Shown here piece after piece: positions 8,112 through 15,535 of a stretch of DNA of 52,840 nucleotides. Positions within the stretch are counted from its first letter, which is position 1. Each line of letters starts with the position of its first letter. The stretch is from an uncultured Burkholderiales bacterium (lineage in GTDB: Bacteria > Pseudomonadota > Gammaproteobacteria > Burkholderiales > Burkholderiaceae_C), in the NCBI GenBank assembly GCA_903870145.1, contig CAIQBO010000023.1, positions 1 to 52,840 of the forward strand, in the 5' to 3' direction. A program made the position numbers and the translations under genes. The notes under the pieces are model-generated. The model saw only the letters and a program-made list of their open reading frames with translations, did no database searches and had not been told where the DNA came from.

Positions 8112-8138
8112 CCAACCTGCGCTGACACACGTCAGTGT

Positions 8139-8474
8139 TCACTTGAACTGGTAATGGTCTCTGTTGAGCACCGCTGCGACTGCTGTGACTTCTTCAGGGA
8201 AAAATCCCAGATTCAATTCAGTGTTGCACTGCTCGACCATGCCGCGCAGAAATCCAGGGGTATTGATGCGCTCCAAAGGTTTGTAGATGGCGCTGCCGTC
8301 ACCGCCCACCTTGCGCTGATGACAGGAGACGCATTGGTTTTGTGCAATCAATTGCTCGCCGAGTTTGAGGTCAGCCCCCTTGAACAACAAGGGCTGCGCC
8401 AAGACTTGACCCGCCCCCCACATGGCGACGATGCACGATGCGATGTGAAGTTTTTTCTGAAAATAGGACATCAT
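8139..8474 (-). CDS. Small monoheme c-type cytochrome of the sox cluster
   Basis: This 111-residue periplasmic protein has a signal peptide ending near QVLAQ and a single heme motif CVSCH at residues 48-52. I do not recognise a named family beyond c-type cytochrome. Its start overlaps the stop of the preceding cytochrome gene by four bases, so the two are translationally coupled. It is the last gene before the strong soxC promoter. An electron-carrier role between SoxAX or SoxCD and the respiratory chain is inferred from position only. No clear axial methionine follows at a standard distance, so the sixth ligand is uncertain. Confidence 0.85.
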   Translation of the reverse strand: MMSYFQKKLHIASCIVAMWGAGQVLAQPLLFKGADLKLGEQLIAQNQCVSCHQRKVGGDGSAIYKPLERINTPGFLRGMVEQCNTELNLGFFPEEVTAVAAVLNRDHYQFK

Positions 8475-8779
8475 TTAGCTCCAGATAAAATCCAAGCCGC
8501 CAAAGTGGCCGCATCGGCATCGCTCAAAGTGGACTGCATTGGCATCGGCACCGGACCCCACTTGCCCGAACCACCGGCTTTGATGTTTTTGGCCAAAGTG
8601 GCCGCAGCATCTTTTTGACCTGCATATTTTTTGGCGACATCTTGGTACGCTGGCCCCACCAATTTTCTCTCGGCAGAGTGGCAAGACATGCAGGCGTTCT
8701 TTTTGGCCAAGTCCAAATTGGCCCAAACAGGCGTGGCCCACAAAGCTGAAAGTAACAGGACAGTTAGCTCGTTCTTCAT
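8471..8779 (-). CDS. Cytochrome c551/c552-type protein, similar to the SoxD C-terminal domain
   Basis: This 102-residue class I cytochrome has a signal peptide (cleaved after VWA, residue 20), a heme motif CMSCH (30-34) and the proline-methionine ligand loop GPVPMPMQ. The segment KNIKAGGSGKWGPVPMP is nearly the same as KIKAGGSGLWGPIPMP in the SoxD C-terminal domain. This points to a shared origin, by gene duplication or domain capture. It probably shuttles electrons from the Sox enzymes to a terminal oxidase. It is co-transcribed with the next cytochrome gene (four-base overlap) and follows the thioredoxin-like gene by 69 bases. Confidence 0.9.
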   Translation of the reverse strand: MKNELTVLLLSALWATPVWANLDLAKKNACMSCHSAERKLVGPAYQDVAKKYAGQKDAAATLAKNIKAGGSGKWGPVPMPMQSTLSDADAATLAAWILSGAK

Positions 8780-8848
8780 GAATTCATCTTAAGTATTTTG
8801 AATAAAACCAAGCGCTAATTTAACTTAAATCAGAAGCAACAACCGCCA

Positions 8849-9355
8849 TCACGATCGCAAGAGCTTGCGCGCTTGCGCCAAGCGCTCATCTAAATAGGCC
8901 GCATAAAAATCAGGCAAGTAGCCCCCTTCCATGCGGTCGGCAATTTCTTGTCCATTGCGCCCGAAAAATAGCACCGTTGGCGCAATGCTCACGCGCCAGC
9001 GCTTGATCATTTGGTCGTGTGTTTGCATCTGCCCGGAAAAATCACGCACCGCCATCGCACTGCGCATATCGACCTGCACCACCGGCAGGCCCTGCATGTG
9101 CATGGGACCCAAAAAATGCTCCCGTGCAACTTTGCAATAAGGGCAACCCTCCAAGCTGACCATCACCAACAAAGGATCTTTGATGAGCAGCGCTTTGTTC
9201 AATTCGTCAGGCAATGAAACAGACAGCGGCAATTGGGCAGGCGCTGCCAGCGCGGCCAAAGGGCGAAGTCCCAAAGCCGCATTTGCCGCGGTAAGAGATG
9301 CGAGAGAAAGCCACTCTCGGCGCCGGGTCCAATTTGTTTGCAACTTGTTCATCAA
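8849..9355 (-). CDS. Periplasmic thioredoxin-fold protein of the sox cluster (SoxS/SoxW-like)
   Basis: The 168-residue protein has a Tat-like leader (RRREWLSLASL, residues 11-21) and a thioredoxin fold with redox motif C-P-Y-C at 71-74, as in SoxS and glutaredoxin-like proteins. The cis-proline region IAPTVLFF and the GYLPDFYAAYL segment match this family. SoxS in Paracoccus reactivates SoxYZ by reducing its cysteine in the periplasm, and SoxW plays a related role. I cannot separate the two by eye, so no symbol is given. It is the first minus-strand gene and is divergent from the YeeE-type permease gene. Confidence 0.85.
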   Translation of the reverse strand: MMNKLQTNWTRRREWLSLASLTAANAALGLRPLAALAAPAQLPLSVSLPDELNKALLIKDPLLVMVSLEGCPYCKVAREHFLGPMHMQGLPVVQVDMRSAMAVRDFSGQMQTHDQMIKRWRVSIAPTVLFFGRNGQEIADRMEGGYLPDFYAAYLDERLAQARKLLRS

Positions 9356-9397
9356 CAGGATCAGTTTCGCGTTCAGGGTTGGCTCAACGTCTTTATT

Positions 9398-9416
9398 TTG
9401 CCTTATCTTGAGGCAA
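9398..9416. other. Hairpin in the divergent soxS/soxT-like gap
   Basis: An inverted repeat TTGCCT / AGGCAA with a seven-base loop is followed on the plus strand by TTTT. It looks like a weak terminator but lies in a divergent promoter region where no transcript should end. It may act in the leader of the minus-strand gene. Confidence 0.4.
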
Positions 9417-9441
9417 TTTTGGATCGGCTATGTTAGCATTA

Positions 9442-9461
9442 ATATCAGTAACTACTGATAT
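9442..9461. promoter_or_regulatory. Perfect palindromic operator candidate ATATCAGTA-AC-TACTGATAT
   Basis: Nine-base arms are exact reverse complements around a two-base AC spacer. The site lies about 15 bases before the permease start and about 90 bases before the thioredoxin-like gene start. Its size and symmetry suit a winged-helix ArsR-family dimer, and such a regulator is encoded at 13418-13759. TAATAT just upstream could act as a -10 for the plus strand, which would place the operator at or after the transcription start. Confidence 0.65.
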
Positions 9462-9475
9462 GAAGGGTGGCGCTT

Positions 9476-10543
9476 GTGGCTTTGATTGATGCCATTGAGC
9501 TGTATGGCGAAGGCTGGGTATTGGCCCTTGGTGGAGCTTTGATAGGCGTGGCATTTGGCTTTTTTGCGCAGCGCTCCAAGTTTTGCCTGCGCGCAGCCGT
9601 GATCGAATTTTGGCACCACCAGTTCAAAGAAAAATTGGCCATTTGGTTGCTGGCTTTTTCTTCAGCCGTCATCGCCACCCAGGCTTTGAGTTTGTGGGGC
9701 GGTTTGGACACCAGCGCTGCACGCCAAATTGCAGCCCGAGGCAGTTTATCGGGCGCCTTGATCGGCGGCTTGTTATTTGGCATTGGCATGATCATGACGC
9801 GCGGCTGCGCCAGTCGATTGTTAATTCTTTCTGCCAATGGCAATTTGCGTGCTTTGCTTTCCGGTTTGATTTTTGCAGTCGCTGCCCAGTCAAGTTTGTC
9901 GGGCGCTTTGATGCCACTGCGCATTGCGCTGAGCGAGATGTGGACGCTGCAAGGTGGGCCAACTCGTGACCTGCTCGCCTTGTTGGGGTGGGGGCCTGCT
10001 GCAGGTCTGGTGCTCGGAGTGACATGGTTGTTTGCCGCCATTTATTTTGGCAGGCGCAGCAACTCCCGCTCAGCGTGGATGTGGGTCGGCGGCATCGGCA
10101 CCGGCTTGACAGTGGCCGCTGCCTGGGGCTTTAGCCAATGGGTGGCGCGCAACTCCTTTGAGCCCGTGCAAATTCAAGGCTTAACCTTCAGCGGCCCTTC
10201 AGCTGAATGGTTGATGCGGATCTTGCTAAATCCATCTCCCAAAATTGGTTTTGAATTTGGCTTGTTGCCCGGTGTCTTTTTAGGTTCGCTGATGGGCGCA
10301 CTTCTTGGCAAAGAATTCCATTTGGAAGGTTTTAACGACGGCTACAGCATGCGCCGCTATATTTTTGGCGCTATTTTGATGGGCTTTGGCTCGATGTTGG
10401 CTGGCGGTTGTGCGGTGGGGGCGGGCGTGACGGGCGGCGCTATTTTTGCAGTCACTGCTTGGGTTACCTTGATTGGCATGTGGTTGGGCGCGGGCTTGAC
10501 CGATCGGTGGCTGGACTCACCCAGCACGCACCGCGCGCCATGA
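9476..10543 (+). CDS. YeeE/YedE-family sulfur-compound permease, SoxT-like
   Basis: This roughly 355-residue polytopic membrane protein belongs to the family of the thiosulfate transporter YeeE and of SoxT. The pore cysteines are present in each expected motif: RSKFC near the start, TRGCAS in the first half and AGGCAVGAG in the second. Two inverted halves of membrane helices are evident. I chose GTG 9476 because AAGGG (9463-9467) is correctly spaced for it; a GTG at 9467 would overlap that site. The gene is divergent from the sox operon and shares its promoter region with a palindrome, so co-regulated uptake of thiosulfate, or export of sulfur species, is likely. SoxT has also been linked to signalling with SoxR. 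Confidence 0.85.
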   Translation: MALIDAIELYGEGWVLALGGALIGVAFGFFAQRSKFCLRAAVIEFWHHQFKEKLAIWLLAFSSAVIATQALSLWGGLDTSAARQIAARGSLSGALIGGLLFGIGMIMTRGCASRLLILSANGNLRALLSGLIFAVAAQSSLSGALMPLRIALSEMWTLQGGPTRDLLALLGWGPAAGLVLGVTWLFAAIYFGRRSNSRSAWMWVGGIGTGLTVAAAWGFSQWVARNSFEPVQIQGLTFSGPSAEWLMRILLNPSPKIGFEFGLLPGVFLGSLMGALLGKEFHLEGFNDGYSMRRYIFGAILMGFGSMLAGGCAVGAGVTGGAIFAVTAWVTLIGMWLGAGLTDRWLDSPSTHRAP

Positions 10544-10578
10544 TCAAAATTCAGTAGCTTCTGCGCAGACCAGACGCA

Positions 10579-11190
10579 TTATTTACCGCTCAAATACTCC
10601 GCGACAGCAGCCATTTCCAGTGCCGTCATTTTGCTCACAATCGCGTGCATGACGGCGTTGTCGTTGGTGCGCTCGCGGTCATTGAAAAGTTTCAACTGCG
10701 CTTCGGTGTAACCCGCATATTGACCCGCCAAGCGCGGCAAGGTGACACTGCCCTTGGCCTGTGCCCCATGGCAACTGGCGCAGGCCGGCACGCCGCTGAA
10801 CTTATTGCCCACATGAAATATGTAGCGCCCCACCGCAGCCAAATCAGCGTCTTTGGCGGGCTCTGACGGTGCACTTTGATTCTCAAAATAGCGGCCCAAA
10901 GCGCGCATCTCATCGGGTGTGAGTTTGGCCACCATGTCAGCCATGGCGGTGCTTTTGCGTTTGCCCGATTTGAAGTTGTCCAATTGCTTGGCAATGTATT
11001 CAGCATGTTGCCCGGCCAAGCGAGGGAACACTTCGCTGGACGACTCCCCTTGCGCGCCATGACAAACAAAACAAACGCCAGATACAATTTTTTTAGCACG
11101 CGCTTCATCTGCCTGCGCCCATGCCGCGCTGCACCAGCCAAGCGCCGCCAAGGCCAGCGTCACACGTTGCAACCCCATCATCCAATTCAT
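10579..11190 (-). CDS. Diheme cytochrome c4
   Basis: The 203-residue protein has a signal peptide (cleaved near AWAQ, residue 26) and two similar cytochrome domains with CFVCH (40-44) and CASCH (137-141). Each domain has the c4/c553 signature FPRLAGQ or LPRLAGQ followed by a methionine ligand region. Cytochrome c4 carries electrons to cbb3-type oxidases. It follows the flavocytochrome gene by 49 bases on the same strand and is therefore a likely electron acceptor for sulfide oxidation. The ATG at 11190 has a GAGAG site six bases upstream. It converges with the YeeE-type gene. Confidence 0.9.
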   Translation of the reverse strand: MNWMMGLQRVTLALAALGWCSAAWAQADEARAKKIVSGVCFVCHGAQGESSSEVFPRLAGQHAEYIAKQLDNFKSGKRKSTAMADMVAKLTPDEMRALGRYFENQSAPSEPAKDADLAAVGRYIFHVGNKFSGVPACASCHGAQAKGSVTLPRLAGQYAGYTEAQLKLFNDRERTNDNAVMHAIVSKMTALEMAAVAEYLSGK

Positions 11191-11239
11191 TTAAAACTCT
11201 CAATCATTGCGCACAAAACCCCTACTGCGCCCAGCGCAT

Positions 11240-12523
11240 TCAAGCCAGTGTGTCAGCCCAAATGTTGCGAGCCCAAGCCATGGCATAACGCCCTTCTAGC
11301 TCACTGGCGGCGCTAGAGACACCACCGGCCCCTGCCACGGCCAGCATGGTCTTTTTGTCGGGGTCATAGGCATGCACGCTGGCCACGTGCACCACGTCTT
11401 CGGCGCTGACAAAGCTGTAGCAGGTGTTGTTGTAGATCGGCATGGCATTGACCGCCTTGCCAGTGAGCAAGGCCACCACGGCAGCCGCACAAGTCTTGCC
11501 GTGCTGGTTGGCCATGTGGCCTGATTTGGGCATGGCCGGAGCAATTTGAATCGAATCGCCCAGCACGTGGATGTTTTTGGCCGCCTTGGACTCAAAGGTC
11601 AAAAAATCAACCTCACACCAGCGCTTGTTGGCTGTGGCCAGACCTGTTTTGACAGCAATGTCGCCCGCGCGCATGGGTGGGATCACGTTGAGCACATTGG
11701 CTTTGACGTCGTCGTTGAACTCAAACTTCAAGGTGTTGGTGGCAGCGTCGACATCGGTCGCGGTGTGCTTACCGCGGTACTCCACCATGCCTTTGTAGCG
11801 CTCGGCCCAAGCTTTTTTAAACAAGGGGCCTTTGGAGGTCACGTCGTCATTGGCATCCAAAATGAGCACTTTGCTTTTGGGCTTGGCCTTGGTGAAATAG
11901 TCAGCCACTTGGCAAGCACGCTCATAAGGCCCGGGCGGGCAGCGGTAGGGTGCCAAGGGAATGGACAGCGCATAAACACCACCGTCGGGCATGGCTTGGA
12001 GTTGCTTGCGCAGGGCCACTGTTTGAGCGCCCGCTTTCCAAGCGTGCAGCACTTTGTCTTGTGCGCCGGCCTTGCTCAAACCCGGCAGGGCATCGAACAT
12101 GAAGTCAACACCCGGCGACAAGATCAATCGGTCATAGCTCAGCTCAGTGCCCCCAGCCAACTTGAGCACGCGCTTATCAGGGTCAATGCTGACAGCCCGG
12201 TCTTGCACCCAATTGACACCGTGGCGTTTGACCAAATTGTCGTACGAGGTGGTGATATCGGCCATGGTTTTGCTGCCACCAATGACCAAGTTAGAGATGG
12301 GGCAAGAGATGAAACTGGGGTTGGGCTCAACCACTGTGACTTGAATGCCGTAGTCGGACCACATGCGAACATATTTAGCTGCGGTAGCACCGCCGTAACC
12401 GCCCCCGACCACCACCACTTTGGGCCCATTGCCATTGCCAATGCTGGCGCAACCGGCCGTTAAACCCAAGGCACCCAGCGCAGTACCCGTAGAAGCTGTT
12501 TGAATAAATTGACGACGTTTCAT
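11240..12523 (-). CDS. fccB: Sulfide dehydrogenase (flavocytochrome c) flavoprotein subunit FccB
   Basis: FccB oxidises sulfide to sulfur in the periplasm and passes electrons to a c-type cytochrome subunit. The 427-residue protein has an FAD GxGxxG motif (VVVGGGYGG, 37-45). C74 in FISCPISNLV aligns with the cysteine that binds FAD covalently. C195 in YRCPPGPYE and the later cysteine in NNTCYSF correspond to the redox disulfide. The leader RRQFIQT is a Tat signal, and LTAGC (cysteine 25) could serve as a lipobox. The start at 12523 lies 10 bases after the cytochrome gene. Confidence 0.94.
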   Translation of the reverse strand: MKRRQFIQTASTGTALGALGLTAGCASIGNGNGPKVVVVGGGYGGATAAKYVRMWSDYGIQVTVVEPNPSFISCPISNLVIGGSKTMADITTSYDNLVKRHGVNWVQDRAVSIDPDKRVLKLAGGTELSYDRLILSPGVDFMFDALPGLSKAGAQDKVLHAWKAGAQTVALRKQLQAMPDGGVYALSIPLAPYRCPPGPYERACQVADYFTKAKPKSKVLILDANDDVTSKGPLFKKAWAERYKGMVEYRGKHTATDVDAATNTLKFEFNDDVKANVLNVIPPMRAGDIAVKTGLATANKRWCEVDFLTFESKAAKNIHVLGDSIQIAPAMPKSGHMANQHGKTCAAAVVALLTGKAVNAMPIYNNTCYSFVSAEDVVHVASVHAYDPDKKTMLAVAGAGGVSSAASELEGRYAMAWARNIWADTLA

Positions 12524-12533
12524 GGGGCCTGCC

Positions 12534-12848
12534 TTATTTCTTTTGAGCCGCAAAATAGCCAGCAATGGCAACGATTTGATCATCGCTGTAACCCTTGGAC
12601 AGCTGGTGCATGATCGTGGCCGGTTTGCGCCCTGCTTTGAAGTCCATCATTTTTTTAACGATGTCGTCTTTGTTCACGCCGGCCAAGGCTTCATTGCCCG
12701 CTTCAGCTTTGCCATTGGTGCCGTGGCAATTAAAGCAAGCTGCCGCCCAGCTTCGCACTTGCAATGGGTCTGGGGCTGAGCTTTGCGCATGCGCAGCAAA
12801 TACGGCCAGCAACAGCAGTGCTGATCCAACAGTTCTAAAAGTCTTCAT
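12534..12848 (-). CDS. fccA: Flavocytochrome c cytochrome subunit, monoheme FccA-type
   Basis: The 104-residue cytochrome has a cleavable signal (FAAHAQ) and one heme motif, CFNCH, at residues 38-42. The C-terminal half, with MMDFKAGRKPATIMHQLSKG and a helix ending YFAAQKK, is the standard small c-type domain of FccA. Allochromatium has a diheme FccA; a monoheme subunit is the common form elsewhere. Immediate linkage to fccB (10-base gap) supports the assignment. The start at 12848 is preceded by AGAGGAG. A shorter-range family such as c553 cannot be ruled out from sequence alone. Confidence 0.88.
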   Translation of the reverse strand: MKTFRTVGSALLLLAVFAAHAQSSAPDPLQVRSWAAACFNCHGTNGKAEAGNEALAGVNKDDIVKKMMDFKAGRKPATIMHQLSKGYSDDQIVAIAGYFAAQKK

Positions 12849-12920
12849 CAAATCTCCTCTGAAAAATACAATCAATGGACTGGTTGACAACAGCCCAATT
12901 GGTCAACCCAAGCCACAAAC

Positions 12921-13349
12921 TCAAGGCCGCAAATAAACAAAGCCTTCTTTGGCTTGAAGCTTGGCCACTTCGACAACGCCAGAAGGAACCACCACGGCCT
13001 CCATGGCCACGCGCTCTTTGCCAATGCTGCGGGTCACCAAAGTGTTATTGCAAACCCGAAATTCCACGCCTTTTCCCGATAACTCACCAATGCTTCCGGC
13101 AAAACTTTGCCCCGCTGCATTGGTGGCGCCATCTAATAAAAAATCAATCCCCTGCCCATGCGTGACCACCACGATTTTAGCCAAAGGGTCGGCACTCAAG
13201 TGATTTCGAATGTTACCGATGGCCCTGGAGGCTTGCGCAATGCCATCGTTCAAATGGTAAACCACTTTAACTTGCGCCCACGCGGCAGCACAAGCCATCA
13301 GGCCCAAACCAATCGCAAAAAAATTCCGCATTGAACGTCTCTGATTCAT
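12921..13349 (-). CDS. Periplasmic DsrE-family protein
   Basis: This 142-residue protein has a signal peptide (cleaved after AAWAQ) and a DsrE/DsrF-like fold: VKVVYHLND strand, IVVVTHGQG strand, then a cysteine in FRVCNNT at the position of the family's functional cysteine. Cytoplasmic DsrE proteins transfer sulfur through that cysteine. Exported homologues are common next to sulfide dehydrogenases and are thought to bind or relay sulfur, but their role is unproven. The start has a GAGGTG site. It precedes fccAB and probably shares their transcript. Confidence 0.85.
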   Translation of the reverse strand: MNQRRSMRNFFAIGLGLMACAAAWAQVKVVYHLNDGIAQASRAIGNIRNHLSADPLAKIVVVTHGQGIDFLLDGATNAAGQSFAGSIGELSGKGVEFRVCNNTLVTRSIGKERVAMEAVVVPSGVVEVAKLQAKEGFVYLRP

Positions 13350-13417
13350 TCGTCACCTCTTATTTATCGTCATGTTAAAGGCCTAAAGCATTACCCGAGC
13401 ACAGTAAAAACCCCAGT

Positions 13418-13759
13418 TCAGATCTTCTTTTTCTTTTTGACTTGAATTTGCTCACAGACGGCGCGGCAAAGATTGACCACACCTGTGTTGACAATGGAAT
13501 AGTAAATTTGAACACCCTCTCGGCGCTTGCCTAAAATACCCGCCTGGTACAGCGTGCTCAAGTGCTGCGACATATTGGGCTGCGTGGTGTTGATTTCAGC
13601 CAACAATTCACCCACATTTTTCTCGCCCTGGCAAAGACTGCTGATGATGCGAAGTCGCATGGGCGCAGACATGACGCGAAAAATTTCAGCGGCCTTGTCA
13701 AAGACTGCATCGCCTTTGGGTAAATTGCCAAATTGAACCGACGGGGCTTTTGAAGCCAT
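13418..13759 (-). CDS. ArsR-family regulator, SoxR/BigR/SqrR-like sulfide sensor
   Basis: The 113-residue winged-helix protein has a recognition helix around NTTQPNMSQHLSTL (57-70) and a beta wing at GKRREGVQIYYSI. C43 in SLCQGEKNV matches the first redox cysteine of BigR and SqrR, and C98 and C102 in the last helix could supply the second. In those proteins persulfide or polysulfide bridges the pair and releases DNA, inducing sulfide and thiosulfate genes. The start at 13759 has GAGGA at good spacing; a longer frame to 13807 would overlap the next gene. The tail is five lysines and an isoleucine. The palindrome at 9442 and the soxC promoter are plausible targets. Confidence 0.85.
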   Translation of the reverse strand: MASKAPSVQFGNLPKGDAVFDKAAEIFRVMSAPMRLRIISSLCQGEKNVGELLAEINTTQPNMSQHLSTLYQAGILGKRREGVQIYYSIVNTGVVNLCRAVCEQIQVKKKKKI

Positions 13760-13793
13760 TGAGATTTCCTCGTTCACAGAAAAAATGATGTGC

Positions 13794-15419
13794 TCATTGC
13801 TGTCCATTTGTTTTTTGCCGCATGGTACGACTCAACAAGATCACCGGCAGCAAGCCCACCAGCACCAGAGCCAATGAGGGCAATGCCGCTTCGCCCAAGC
13901 GTTCATCACGGGCCAATTGATAAGCCACCACCGCCAATGTGTCGGTATTGAATGGGCGCAGCACCAGGGTAGCGGGCAGCTCCTTCATCACATCAACGAA
14001 CACCAGCAGTGCGGCAGCAAGCGTTGAGCGGCGCAGCAAGGGGCCGTGCACTTGACTCAAGAGGCCCCAACCTGAAACGCCCAGCATGCGCGCTGAATCG
14101 TCCAGACTCAAAGGTACTCTGGCATAACCGCTTTGCACCGACTGCAAAGCCACAGCGCAAAATCGCACCAAGTAAGCCCAGACCAAGCCCATCACCGTGG
14201 CGGTGACCCAAAACCCGGCCTGCGTTTGGGGCCATGTGGCTTGCAACCAAGCCACGGGCAGCAACAAACCCACCACCACCACTGCGCCGGGTACGGCGTA
14301 ACCCAAACCAACCAGCTGCACCACAGCGCGCGTCCAGGCATCGGCCTTTTGGCGAATGCCAAAGGCCAGCAGCAAGGCGATGCTCACGGCCAGAACCGCC
14401 GTCAAAGCGCCCAATCTCAAGCTGTTCAAGGCCCACACGCCAAAGCGGTCCCATGCCAGCAAAGAGGTGTCGGCCAACAGGGGGCGAAACATCAAGAGCA
14501 CGGGCAACACAAAGCCTAAAAAAATCGGCACAAAACAAAGCAGCCCTGCTACCCAAGCAGCGCCTGCGGACAGTCGCACCGGTTGCGCTTCACTGGCGCT
14601 GCTGATAGCGCCGCGCAAGTTGGCAAAGCGCATGCGTTGCTGAGCGCGTTTTTCAATTTGCAACAAAACCAGCACCACTGCCAATAAAAGCGTTGCCAAT
14701 TGCGCTGCAGCCACGCGGTTGTCCATGGACAACCAGGCTTTGTAAATACCGGCGGTGAAAGTTTGGATGCCAAAATAACTCGAGACCCCAAAGTCAGCCA
14801 AAGTTTCCATCAGGGCCAATGCCACGCCGGCAGCCACCGCAGGTCGGGCCAAGGGAATGGCCACTTCACGAATGCGCCTAGACAAGGGCGCCCCTAACAA
14901 ACGGGCGGCTTCCATCAACTGCGTCGCACGTTCGCTCAAAGCGGTTCGGGCCAGCAAATAAACATAGGGGTACAAAGCCAGCGTGAATACAAACACGGCG
15001 CCTGCCAAACTTCGCACCTCAGGCAACATGCGGCCTTCAAGCCCCCACTGGGCTCGCATGAACGATTGCAAAGGGCCACTGAACTGCAAAAAATCGGTGT
15101 AGGCATAGGCCACGACATACGCTGGCATGGCCAAAGGCAAGAGCAAAGCCCATTCAAAAAATCCACGGCCTGGAAAGTCAAACAAAGTCACTGCACAGGC
15201 CGCGCTCAAACCGATCATCGTCACCCCCAGCGCGACCCCCAGGGACAAAATCAAAGTGCTCAGGACGTACTCAGGCAGCACCGTTTGCGCCATTTCGCGC
15301 AAGATGCTGGCGCTATCGGGGCCCCATGACAACCACGAGGCCAACAGGGCCAACACGGGCACGCTCAAGAGCAGGGCCAGCAGGCTAAAGGCAAGTGAGC
15401 GAAGCCAGGGCAAAAGCAT
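13794..15419 (-). CDS. Iron(III)-type ABC transporter permease (FbpB/AfuB-like), fused two-domain form
   Basis: The protein of about 541 residues has two copies of the binding-protein-dependent permease domain in one chain, with roughly twelve membrane helices. The EAA-type loops are visible in each half (MEAARLLGAPLSRRIREVAIPLARPA, and LDDSARMLGVSGW followed by VHGPLLRRS). This layout is typical of FbpB/AfuB permeases for ferric iron and related substrates. The ATG at 15419 is my choice; a GTG at 15482 would add 21 unremarkable residues. The ATPase gene is divergent. No substrate-binding protein gene is nearby, so the substrate is inferred from family only. Confidence 0.85.
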   Translation of the reverse strand: MLLPWLRSLAFSLLALLLSVPVLALLASWLSWGPDSASILREMAQTVLPEYVLSTLILSLGVALGVTMIGLSAACAVTLFDFPGRGFFEWALLLPLAMPAYVVAYAYTDFLQFSGPLQSFMRAQWGLEGRMLPEVRSLAGAVFVFTLALYPYVYLLARTALSERATQLMEAARLLGAPLSRRIREVAIPLARPAVAAGVALALMETLADFGVSSYFGIQTFTAGIYKAWLSMDNRVAAAQLATLLLAVVLVLLQIEKRAQQRMRFANLRGAISSASEAQPVRLSAGAAWVAGLLCFVPIFLGFVLPVLLMFRPLLADTSLLAWDRFGVWALNSLRLGALTAVLAVSIALLLAFGIRQKADAWTRAVVQLVGLGYAVPGAVVVVGLLLPVAWLQATWPQTQAGFWVTATVMGLVWAYLVRFCAVALQSVQSGYARVPLSLDDSARMLGVSGWGLLSQVHGPLLRRSTLAAALLVFVDVMKELPATLVLRPFNTDTLAVVAYQLARDERLGEAALPSLALVLVGLLPVILLSRTMRQKTNGQQ

Positions 15420-15535
15420 GGGCAAGTGCAATCTTTGATTCGGTGTGCAAAGGAATTTCAGCAGCCCATTGTAAGGAGGCACGTGAGGATGCCGGCAAAT
15501 GGGCCATGCTTTGCATATTCTCTACAATCCAAGTC

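Noticed and set aside
8122..8135. Hairpin CTGAC-ACAC-GTCAG overlapping the end of the second small cytochrome gene
   Set aside because: A 5-bp stem that overlaps the gene's stop codon region edge and lacks a T tract; too weak to call a terminator before the soxC promoter.
11546..12463. Plus-strand open frame of about 300 codons opposite fccB
   Set aside because: Antisense to a well-supported flavoprotein; composition is that of a mirrored frame.
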